6,836 nucleotides of DNA from RGIG5952 sp045603485. Lineage in GTDB: Bacteria; Verrucomicrobiota; Kiritimatiellia; RFP12; JAAYLN01. A program made the position numbers and the translations under genes. How positions within the stretch are numbered: the first letter of the stretch is position 1; every line of letters starts with the position of its first letter. Shown here piece by piece: positions 1 through 5,780 of this stretch. Under the pieces are notes generated by a model. That model saw only the letters and a program-made list of their open reading frames with translations, made no database searches and was not told the origin of the DNA. The stretch lies in the NCBI GenBank assembly GCA_045603485.1, contig JAZUMF010000059.1, positions 1-6,836 on the forward strand. Direction: 5' to 3'.

Positions 1-89
1 TTGCCGTCTAGCAGGTAGTTCTTTAAGGCACATCTGCTTACGATGTGATAGTAGCTCTCACCTTCACTCTTGATTCGTGGCTTACGCAT
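1..89 (-). CDS. REP-associated tyrosine transposase (RAYT / Y1_Tnp, IS200-like), N-terminal fragment cut by the window edge
   Basis: The reverse strand from an ATG at 89 gives 29 codons with no stop, starting MRKPRIKSEGESYYHIVSRC and continuing to ...LLDG at the edge. The pattern R-x-x-R-I-x-x-x-G-x-x-Y-H-I-x-S-R-C is the characteristic start of Y1 transposases of the RAYT type, single-strand DNA endonucleases of the HUH class that act on hairpin-forming ends. The catalytic HUH pair and tyrosine would lie outside the window, so intactness is unknown. I chose the start at 89 because a strong ribosome-binding site (GGAGGT on the minus strand, 94-99) lies 4 nt upstream; an in-frame ATG at 101 (adding MEVS) has no such site. 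It is divergent from the operon to the right and not functionally linked to it. Family call is from memory of the motif; only the N-terminus is visible. Confidence 0.8.
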   Translation of the reverse strand, partial: MRKPRIKSEGESYYHIVSRCALKNYLLDG

Positions 90-93
90 AGAT

Positions 94-99
94 ACCTCC
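94..99 (-). promoter_or_regulatory. Ribosome-binding site of the Y1 transposase
   Basis: Reads GGAGGT on the minus strand, 4 nt before the ATG at 89. It decides between the two in-frame ATG codons (89 and 101): the site lies inside the coding region if the ATG at 101 were used, and nothing comparable precedes that codon. Confidence 0.7.
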
Positions 100-109
100 A
101 TGGAAAAAT

Positions 110-134
110 GGGACGGAAGAATAGCGACTGTCCC
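110..134. repeat. Imperfect inverted repeat, possible transposase-associated hairpin or REP-like end
   Basis: The arms GGGACGG (110-116) and CTGTCCC (128-134) pair over 7 bp, six Watson-Crick pairs plus one G-T, around an 11-nt loop. On the minus strand the element starts GGGACAGTCGC and ends GTCCC. RAYT and IS200-type transposases recognise hairpin ends, and I recall similar GGGAC...GTCCC motifs close to Y1 transposase genes in other genomes, so this may mark the transposase-side end of the element. It sits between the transposase start codon and the candidate minus-strand promoter, so it would also lie in that gene's 5' leader. There is no T-run beside it, which argues against a rho-independent terminator. 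Confidence 0.5.
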
Positions 135-145
135 TCTTTGGGAAA

Positions 146-174
146 AGTATATCAAAAAACGAGATTTTTTACAA
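146..174 (-). promoter_or_regulatory. Candidate sigma70-type promoter for the Y1 transposase
   Basis: On the minus strand TTGTAA (174-169) and TATACT (151-146) are separated by exactly 17 nt, matching the consensus at 4 of 6 and 5 of 6 positions. Transcription would start near 140-138 and run through the inverted repeat into the transposase gene. The region is AT-rich, so a chance match is possible. Confidence 0.42.
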
Positions 175-177
175 AAC

Positions 178-206
178 TTGATTTCACTATCAATAAAAAC
201 TATAAT
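178..206 (+). promoter_or_regulatory. Sigma70-type promoter of the TPR-cvpA-dnaG-M50-rnhC operon
   Basis: TTGATT (178-183) and a perfect TATAAT (201-206) are separated by exactly 17 nt. The predicted start near 213 leaves a leader of about 40 nt before the ATG at 252, too short for a typical riboswitch, and I see no attenuator-like structure in it. It is the only convincing promoter I found ahead of the plus-strand gene series. Confidence 0.7.
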
Positions 207-251
207 GTTAGGTAGGTTTTTAGAATGAACTAAACTAGAGGTGATTCCATT

Positions 252-1433
252 ATGAAAATTTTTACATACGGCTTTTTGTCCTTTCTATTTTTGACTTCTT
301 TTTTGTTTATCGGTTGCGGTAGTGATAATCTTGTAAAGAAGGGTGAAGACGCCCTCGCTAACGCTGATTACGAGGCTGCTGCCAAGTACTTCAAAAAGGC
401 TACCAAAAAGAATCCGTCGGCTATTCCTCTTTTTTATAATCTCGGTTCGGCAGCTATGCGAGCGGGCGATAAGGCTGAAGCTATTGCCGCATTCCGCGAG
501 GTACTGCGCTTTATCCCCGGCGACTCAAGCGCAATGGAGTCTTTGGCTGCCGTTTTGCGTGACGAGGGCTCGATTGACAACTTGAAGGAATCACATGAGC
601 TTTTATCTCAGGTTGTAGCGCTTGCAGATATATCTCCTTTTGAGAAATCACGCGCGCTCACCTCTCTTGCATTGACGGATATGGCGTTTCATAGATCTGA
701 TTTAGCACTTGCCCACCTTTTGACCGCTATGGCAATAACTCCTAATTATGCCCCGGCCGTCTATAATCTTGCAAAACTTTATGCGGATGAGCTTAAGCAA
801 TATCCGCTTGCTAATACTACAATGCTAAAATTCCAAGCTATGGATTCATCAGATTCTTCTATGCTTGAAAAGGCTAATGACTTTATTACAGCCAATAAAA
901 CAGCTGTTGCGGCTGCCGCCCAAAAGCCTTATGTTCTTTCAAACGAAGCGAACAATCTCCTTTCTAATGCAATCAACGAGTACAATAAGAAGAACTACCA
1001 AAAATCAGTCGATTTATTTAACAAAACGCTTGAAATAGCACCACGCTCTTTCGAAGCCGCTTTTTACAAGGCTAATGCGCTTTATTGTATGAATAAAATG
1101 CATGATTCTCTTAACGCTTATGCACTTGCTGCGGATATCGACACTACAAAGCTCGAAGCGGTCAGCATGCTTGCTCATGTCAACTATTCACTCGGCAACA
1201 CAAAGGAGGCTATTCGTATTCTCACGACGATAGCTATTCCAAAATGGCCGACCGACGCTAATTCAATCCGCATTGCCACCTATGCCTTCGCTAAGGAAAA
1301 CCGTTATTATGAGGCCGTTGTTTACGGTGACTTGCTGATAGCTACGCTTAAAAACGCTCAGTTGCCCACTGCCGATTTTGAAACATGGCTAAACTCGATA
1401 AAGAAGTCAATGATAACTACATTCAGACCGTAA
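252..1433 (+). CDS. TPR-repeat lipoprotein
   Basis: A 393-aa protein with a lipoprotein-type signal: MKIF, a hydrophobic stretch at residues 5-20 and the lipobox-like FIGC with Cys22 as the likely lipidated residue. Phe at -3 is not the commonest choice, so lipidation is probable rather than certain. Gly rather than Asp at +2 would favour the outer membrane by the enterobacterial rule. The mature part is helical and built of tetratricopeptide repeats in two blocks, roughly residues 26-93 and 135-201, then 233-368, with an Ala-rich linker near 217-224. TPRs are protein-interaction scaffolds; no catalytic motif is visible, so the partner is unknown. The start is supported by GAGGTG at 238-243 and by the signal sequence. 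It is the first gene after the promoter and ends 4 nt before cvpA. A role in envelope assembly is a guess from location and fold only. Confidence 0.85.
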   Translation: MKIFTYGFLSFLFLTSFLFIGCGSDNLVKKGEDALANADYEAAAKYFKKATKKNPSAIPLFYNLGSAAMRAGDKAEAIAAFREVLRFIPGDSSAMESLAAVLRDEGSIDNLKESHELLSQVVALADISPFEKSRALTSLALTDMAFHRSDLALAHLLTAMAITPNYAPAVYNLAKLYADELKQYPLANTTMLKFQAMDSSDSSMLEKANDFITANKTAVAAAAQKPYVLSNEANNLLSNAINEYNKKNYQKSVDLFNKTLEIAPRSFEAAFYKANALYCMNKMHDSLNAYALAADIDTTKLEAVSMLAHVNYSLGNTKEAIRILTTIAIPKWPTDANSIRIATYAFAKENRYYEAVVYGDLLIATLKNAQLPTADFETWLNSIKKSMITTFRP

Positions 1434-1437
1434 TTCT

Positions 1438-1962
1438 ATGTTATCAACTATTGCAGCAATATCAGGAATTTCCAACGCAAATCTAGTGGATATTTTTGCG
1501 ATTGTCGTTTTGGCGATTTGCACTATTTGGGATGCAATTCGCGGAATTTCAACGACCATCGGCACCGTTGCATCTCTTGTAGCATCCTTTAAGCTTGCTT
1601 TTATGGTTTGCCCTTGGATACAATCGGCATTGGTTAAAAACACAAACGGGACTACGATGTCTACATTGCTCCCTGTCGCCGTCGCTATAATCCTTTTGGT
1701 TGTCATCTTTATCATACTTCGATATCTGCTTACCAAATTTGTTCAGGTTGTAGTTCAAAAGCCAATTGATAACATTCTGGGAGCCCTCGCCGGTTTAATT
1801 AAGGGAGCCTTGGTCTTATTTTTGATTTTTGCCATTCTTAAGCTTGTACTTGGCGGCAGCTACAGCTCTTCAGCTTTTTCAAAATCACAAACGGGCAGTC
1901 AGTTATATCCGATTTTGGAAAAGGCGATTTCGACTTCCTACCGTATTGGCGTATCCAAGTAG
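1438..1962 (+). CDS. cvpA: CvpA-family inner membrane protein
   Basis: A 174-aa hydrophobic protein resembling the CvpA (colicin V production) family: an early N-L-V-D-I-F stretch (residues 15-20) at the start of the first membrane helix, a W-D-A-I-R-G motif at 31-36, and a late G-A-L-A-G-L-I-K-G-A segment (114-123) leading into the last helix. I estimate four membrane segments, about 16-33, 40-60, 76-98 and 112-137, with a Ser-rich polar C-terminus. CvpA is linked in enterobacteria to colicin V export and envelope stress tolerance, but its molecular activity is not settled. The gene starts 4 nt after the TPR gene and has no good Shine-Dalgarno sequence, so translational coupling is likely. 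Family assignment rests on pattern similarity, and CvpA sequences are poorly conserved, so another small multi-pass membrane protein is the alternative. Confidence 0.8.
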   Translation: MLSTIAAISGISNANLVDIFAIVVLAICTIWDAIRGISTTIGTVASLVASFKLAFMVCPWIQSALVKNTNGTTMSTLLPVAVAIILLVVIFIILRYLLTKFVQVVVQKPIDNILGALAGLIKGALVLFLIFAILKLVLGGSYSSSAFSKSQTGSQLYPILEKAISTSYRIGVSK

Positions 1963-1965
1963 GAG
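1961..1965 (+). promoter_or_regulatory. Ribosome-binding site fixing the dnaG start
   Basis: AGGAG overlaps the cvpA stop codon and lies 7 nt before the ATG at 1973. The open frame extends upstream to 1829 inside cvpA, but the primase homology starts only after 1973 (M-L-S-D-Q-I-L-E-E-I), so this site marks the true start. Confidence 0.8.
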
Positions 1966-1972
1966 TAAAACC

Positions 1973-3934
1973 ATGCCAATGCTTTCTGATCAAATCCTTG
2001 AAGAGATTAAAATGAGGACTGACATTGTCGACCTCATTTCGCAGCGTGTGCCGCTTAAACGCGCCGGCGGAGACTTTAAGGCTTGCTGCCCTTTTCATAA
2101 TGAGCACACTCCGTCTTTTATTGTCTCCCCTTCAAGAAGGTCATTTCATTGCTTCGGATGCGGGGCGCAAGGTGATGTTTTTAAGTTTTTGATGCTTTCT
2201 GAAGGCTTGACCTTCCCTGAATCTGTCAAGGCCCTTGCTGAACGGTGCGGCGTTGAAATCGAGCTGACGCACGACCCGATGGCGGCAAAGCGTAAAACGC
2301 TTATAAAGATCCACAATGAGGTCGCAGGCTTTTTCCAGCGTTGCCTTTCAACTATAAAGGAGGCCGCTCCTGCCAGAGCCTATCTTGAGAAGAGAGGGCT
2401 TGACGCCGAGACTATTGAAAAGTTTCGCATCGGCTATGCTCCGATTGGCAACACTGTCTTACCCAAATGGGCTGAAAAAAACGGTTTTGATATAAATGAC
2501 ATTGTTGAGGCCGGTCTTTTGTCACCTCCCCGTCAGGGCTATAAGGAAGACGCTTATTACAATAAATTCCGCGGGAGATTGATGTTTCCCATATGCGATC
2601 ATTCTGGGCAGGTCATAGCTTTCTCCGGGCGCATACTCACGGAGGATAAGCACGCGCCAAAGTATTACAACAGTCCCGAAACATCAATCTTCCGCAAGAG
2701 CAGAGTGCTTTACGGTCTATGCTTCGCTAAGAAAAATATAACAAAAAACAAAAACCACGAGGTGCTTGTTTGCGAGGGGCAGATAGATGTAATTCGTTGC
2801 CATTCATACGGCTTCGGTACGGCTGTCGCATCTCAAGGCACGGCCTTTACCGAGGAACATGTAGCTCTCCTAAAACCATATGCTGACAGTGCCTTACTTG
2901 TTTTTGACGGTGATTCGGCGGGTCTTAAAGCCGCAACGCGCACAGGCAGACTATTCCTTGCGGCCGGCATGCCGGTAAGAGTTGCGATGCTTCCTCCAGG
3001 TGAAGACCCTGACTCTTTCCTTCGTTCTAAAGGCGGAGAAGCCTTTCAAAAGCTCTTGGATAATCCGATGTCGCTTGCGGCATTCCAAATCAAAGCCACC
3101 AAGGAAAACTCAGACAATCCTACATCAATCGACACCTTGGCTCGTATTACCGATGAATTGTTTGAAACATTTGCCGCATGCTCAAAGGAGATTCTGCGTT
3201 CATACCTTTTGCAGGAATCTGCCGAATTGCTCGGCATTCCATTGGCTGCGATGACATCGGACTTTGAGGCGCACATGCAGGATCAGGAAAAGAGGCGCAT
3301 TTGGCAAGAGCGGCTTAAAAATGGAGATGTAATATCTAATCAAGCCATTTCATCACAAAGCGAAAGCGCTGACAATCAGACTGACAGCTTGAAAAAGGAA
3401 TTGGAGCCTGCCTCTGCGATAGAGCCGAAAAGTTCAGTTGTTTCACAACCCAAGCGTCGCAGATTCGTTGAATCTGCCGCATTGGGAATTGCTGAATATC
3501 TCGTCAAGACCAGTGCAACTTCCACCGAAGAAAGCGAAAAGGCAATTGATTTCATTGAGAAATGGGTTCCTATGCCGATTCTCTTTGACGGACCTGAAAA
3601 AGCGATAATTGAAGCCACCCTTCAAGACCGTAAGGATCGCGGCAACAGGCTCTCTCAGCTTGAGGCGGACGGAGACGAAAACATACGCAATTTGATAGAA
3701 TATCTGGTATGCCGAAAATCACCGATTCTGGCATCAGAACAGGAACCTCTGGAATTTATCAAGGATTTAATTTCACATCTTTGGATAGACTACTTCACAA
3801 TTACACGAGACAACACCGACCCATCTTCAACGGATGGTCAAAACAGCAGATTGCTTCTTTCAAGTGCGATAAGAAAATTAAAATCGAGCACTACATGGGA
3901 GCAGCGCGCTGAGATTCTCCAACCATTATTATAA
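1973..3934 (+). CDS. dnaG: DNA primase DnaG
   Basis: A 653-aa primase, close to the usual bacterial length, which makes the RNA primers for lagging-strand and restart synthesis at the replication fork. The CHC2 zinc-binding domain is at the N-terminus, with ligands C39, H42, C60 and C63 (CPFH and CFGC). The polymerase core follows, with NKFRGRLMFPI at 197-207 and AFSGRIL at 216-222. The TOPRIM metal site comprises E269 in CEGQID, D312 and D314 in FDGDSAG, and D345/D347 in GEDPDSFL. EGQID replaces the more common EGYMD, a variant I associate with PVC-group primases. A polar linker at about 450-497 leads to a C-terminal domain (about 498-653) that is much more divergent and probably contacts the DnaB helicase. 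All catalytic motifs are intact. The gene is 10 nt after cvpA and 11 nt before the M50 gene, not beside rpsU or rpoD as in the classic macromolecular synthesis operon. Confidence 0.97.
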   Translation: MPMLSDQILEEIKMRTDIVDLISQRVPLKRAGGDFKACCPFHNEHTPSFIVSPSRRSFHCFGCGAQGDVFKFLMLSEGLTFPESVKALAERCGVEIELTHDPMAAKRKTLIKIHNEVAGFFQRCLSTIKEAAPARAYLEKRGLDAETIEKFRIGYAPIGNTVLPKWAEKNGFDINDIVEAGLLSPPRQGYKEDAYYNKFRGRLMFPICDHSGQVIAFSGRILTEDKHAPKYYNSPETSIFRKSRVLYGLCFAKKNITKNKNHEVLVCEGQIDVIRCHSYGFGTAVASQGTAFTEEHVALLKPYADSALLVFDGDSAGLKAATRTGRLFLAAGMPVRVAMLPPGEDPDSFLRSKGGEAFQKLLDNPMSLAAFQIKATKENSDNPTSIDTLARITDELFETFAACSKEILRSYLLQESAELLGIPLAAMTSDFEAHMQDQEKRRIWQERLKNGDVISNQAISSQSESADNQTDSLKKELEPASAIEPKSSVVSQPKRRRFVESAALGIAEYLVKTSATSTEESEKAIDFIEKWVPMPILFDGPEKAIIEATLQDRKDRGNRLSQLEADGDENIRNLIEYLVCRKSPILASEQEPLEFIKDLISHLWIDYFTITRDNTDPSSTDGQNSRLLLSSAIRKLKSSTTWEQRAEILQPLL

Positions 3935-3945
3935 AGGAACGAACC

Positions 3946-4686
3946 ATGTTTGATTTTTCGCGTACAGGTTATGACATCGGAACAATTTTCGGCGTGCCGA
4001 TCAGATTAGACATATCGCTGATTATCCTGGCGGCGTTTTACATCATTCGCGCCGGACTCATCAACGGGCTTCTGATAACAGTAGCGCTTGTCGCTGCCAT
4101 TCTCGTCCATGAGCTTGGCCATGCCATAGCAATGAAGGCCTTTAACTGTCGAGTGCGGGATATTACAATCATGTTCTTCGGTGGTGCGGCGACAACCTAC
4201 AATATGCCAAAAGCGCCTTGGAAAGATGCCGTGATTTCACTGGCCGGTCCTGTCGCTGGATTGGTGCTTTGGGCGATAATACCATTCATTGTTCAGCTGA
4301 TTCCAATAAAAATCGTTGCTCTTCTGCTTGCCCAGATTGCCTTTATAAGCGGCTGGCTCTCGCTCTTTAATTTAATTCCCGCCTACCCGCTTGACGGCGG
4401 TCATGTTTTGAGGGCTATCCTGACAATTTTCAAGGGCAGAATTGAGGGAACGCGCATCTCATGCAAGGTTGCATACGCCATCGCCGCGTTGATGGGCATA
4501 TACGGGCTGCTTCATCTGGATGCCTTTATGATTATAATTGCCTTCTTCATATGGTCGTCTGCCCGCTCCGAGCTTGCGGCGCTCTCCCATTTCCAGACCT
4601 ATGATGACGACGATGACGATGTGATAATCTCACCGCCGCCATATGGAGGCGATCGTGACTATACAAAGCTCAACAGAAAGAGATAA
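3946..4686 (+). CDS. M50-family site-2-protease-like membrane zinc metalloprotease
   Basis: A 246-aa multi-pass membrane protein with the zinc-site motif HELGH (H55, E56, H59) inside a hydrophobic segment and the partner motif NLIPAYPLDGG (142-152), where D150 is the expected third zinc ligand. The FFGG segment (77-80) and the SLAGPVAGL segment (98-106) are also typical of the family. M50 proteases cut substrates within the membrane, often releasing a transcription or sigma factor. There is no PDZ domain as in RseP and no CBS domains as in some SpoIVFB-like proteins. Membrane segments are approximately 20-38, 41-63, 96-118, 122-145 and 173-207. The C-terminal tail is cytosol-like and polar, with six consecutive Asp (220-225) followed by ISPPPYGG. 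The start has AAAGGAA 6 nt upstream, overlapping the dnaG stop. The substrate is unknown; no anti-sigma factor gene is adjacent. Confidence 0.93.
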   Translation: MFDFSRTGYDIGTIFGVPIRLDISLIILAAFYIIRAGLINGLLITVALVAAILVHELGHAIAMKAFNCRVRDITIMFFGGAATTYNMPKAPWKDAVISLAGPVAGLVLWAIIPFIVQLIPIKIVALLLAQIAFISGWLSLFNLIPAYPLDGGHVLRAILTIFKGRIEGTRISCKVAYAIAALMGIYGLLHLDAFMIIIAFFIWSSARSELAALSHFQTYDDDDDDVIISPPPYGGDRDYTKLNRKR

Positions 4687-4838
4687 TGGCCATGAACGGA
4701 TTGAAATCTAATCTGATGATGATTTTCGTCGCACTTTTAGTCCTAATAGCCCTGATTTACGCGAAACGAGAATTAAACAAGGCAATAGAAGAAAACACGA
4801 CTTCATCATCTCAAAACTCAGCCACTGCGATAGAATAA
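4686..4838 (+). CDS. Small single-pass membrane protein, 50 aa, unknown function
   Basis: The M50 stop codon overlaps this start in TAATG (4684-4688), the usual sign of translational reinitiation. The frame reads MAMNGLKSNL, then a strongly hydrophobic helix at residues 10-26, then a charged stretch KRELNKAIEE and a Ser/Thr-rich tail ending at a TAA, 3 nt before rnhC. Lys7 before the helix and Lys27/Arg28 after it do not give a clear topology. A second ATG at 4692 would give a 48-aa version. I do not recognise a family. It fills the only gap between M50 and rnhC exactly, which supports it being real. By position it might be a partner or substrate of the protease, but this is a guess. The alternative is a non-coding spacer with a chance open frame. 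Confidence 0.62.
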   Translation: MAMNGLKSNLMMIFVALLVLIALIYAKRELNKAIEENTTSSSQNSATAIE

Positions 4839-4841
4839 AAA

Positions 4842-5768
4842 ATGGCCACTCCACTCAGAAGCTATACTCTGAAGCTTACCCCTGAGCAGGCTGAAAAGCT
4901 TGCCAACCTTTTGAATAGCGGCAACTACATTAAGACTGCCGTACCATATACTACTATTGCCGTCAAAGCTGAAAACTTCATTGCCAATCTCTACACTAGC
5001 GGCAAAGTTCTGATTCAGGGAGCTGGCACAGAAGAATTCGTAAAATTCGTACTTGAGCCGCAAATTACGGGAGAAGCACTCCTCGGCAACGAGGAGGCTG
5101 TCAATCCTGAAGCCTTTACTCCTCACATGGGAATTGACGAAAGCGGTAAGGGCGACTATTTCGGCCCTCTGGTCGCTTGCTCTGTATATACCGACCCGAC
5201 ACTTTCAAAAAGAATGATGGATATCGGCGCCAAAGACTGCAAAGCCCTCTCCGACAAACAGGTGCTTTCTATCGGAGAAAAACTGCGGGAACTGCTGGGG
5301 CCGAACCGGTACAAGCTAGTGGCGATAGGACCTGAAGCCTATAACAGGATGTACAGCAAAAACAGTAATGTAAATCGCATCCTGTCATGGGCGCATGCAA
5401 GAGCAATCGAAAATCTGCTCGAAAGCATTCCTTCCTGTCCCAGAGCGGTCGCCGACCAATTTGGAGCCGAATGGCTGATTAAATCTGCCTTAATGGAAAA
5501 AGGCCGCAGCATAATTTTAGAGCAGCACCACAAGGCCGAATCAGACATTGCCGTTGCGGCTGCTTCAGTTATTGCCCGCGAACAATTTCTACTCCATTTG
5601 GCAAAATTATCCCAGACATGCGGCATACAACTCCCCAAAGGAGCCTCTCAGGCTGTCATCGATGCGGCAAAAAGCTATGTAGCGAAACATGGTCAGGACG
5701 CTCTTGGTAAGGTTGCCAAACTTCATTTTAAAACTACACAAAGCATACTTCAACAAAACCTTCTTTAA
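4842..5768 (+). CDS. rnhC: Ribonuclease HIII
   Basis: A 308-aa type 2 RNase H that cleaves the RNA strand of RNA:DNA hybrids, such as primers and R-loops. Residues 1-85 form the N-terminal substrate-binding (TBP-like) extension that distinguishes RNase HIII from RNase HII. The catalytic domain begins at the signature GIDESGKGDYFGPLV (97-111). The expected acidic residues are present: D99 and E100 in the signature, D205 in AVADQF and D235 in AESDIAVAAAS. Length is typical and no key residue is missing. The start follows the preceding stop by 3 nt with no Shine-Dalgarno sequence, so it probably depends on translation of the upstream small gene. RNase HIII is best known in Firmicutes but also occurs in Chlamydiae and some other phyla, which fits a PVC-type host. 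Confidence 0.96.
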   Translation: MATPLRSYTLKLTPEQAEKLANLLNSGNYIKTAVPYTTIAVKAENFIANLYTSGKVLIQGAGTEEFVKFVLEPQITGEALLGNEEAVNPEAFTPHMGIDESGKGDYFGPLVACSVYTDPTLSKRMMDIGAKDCKALSDKQVLSIGEKLRELLGPNRYKLVAIGPEAYNRMYSKNSNVNRILSWAHARAIENLLESIPSCPRAVADQFGAEWLIKSALMEKGRSIILEQHHKAESDIAVAAASVIAREQFLLHLAKLSQTCGIQLPKGASQAVIDAAKSYVAKHGQDALGKVAKLHFKTTQSILQQNLL

Positions 5769-5780
5769 GAAAGTGACATC

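Noticed and set aside
213..251. Possible riboswitch or attenuator in the operon leader
   Set aside because: The predicted leader is only about 40 nt, AT-rich, with no stable stem visible.
1407..1736. Minus-strand open frame of 109 codons
   Set aside because: It is the antisense shadow of the cvpA gene and the end of the TPR gene, with no ribosome-binding site or recognisable motif.
1829..1972. Upstream extension of the dnaG frame by 48 codons inside cvpA
   Set aside because: It begins at a TTG, overlaps the cvpA coding region in another frame, has no primase homology, and a good AGGAG site precedes the ATG at 1973.
5760..5773. Small palindrome CTTTCTTAAAGAAG-like (TTCTTTAAGAA) at the rnhC stop, considered as a terminator
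   Set aside because: The arms have essentially no loop, are AT-only and have no following T-run; the next gene starts 12 nt later.
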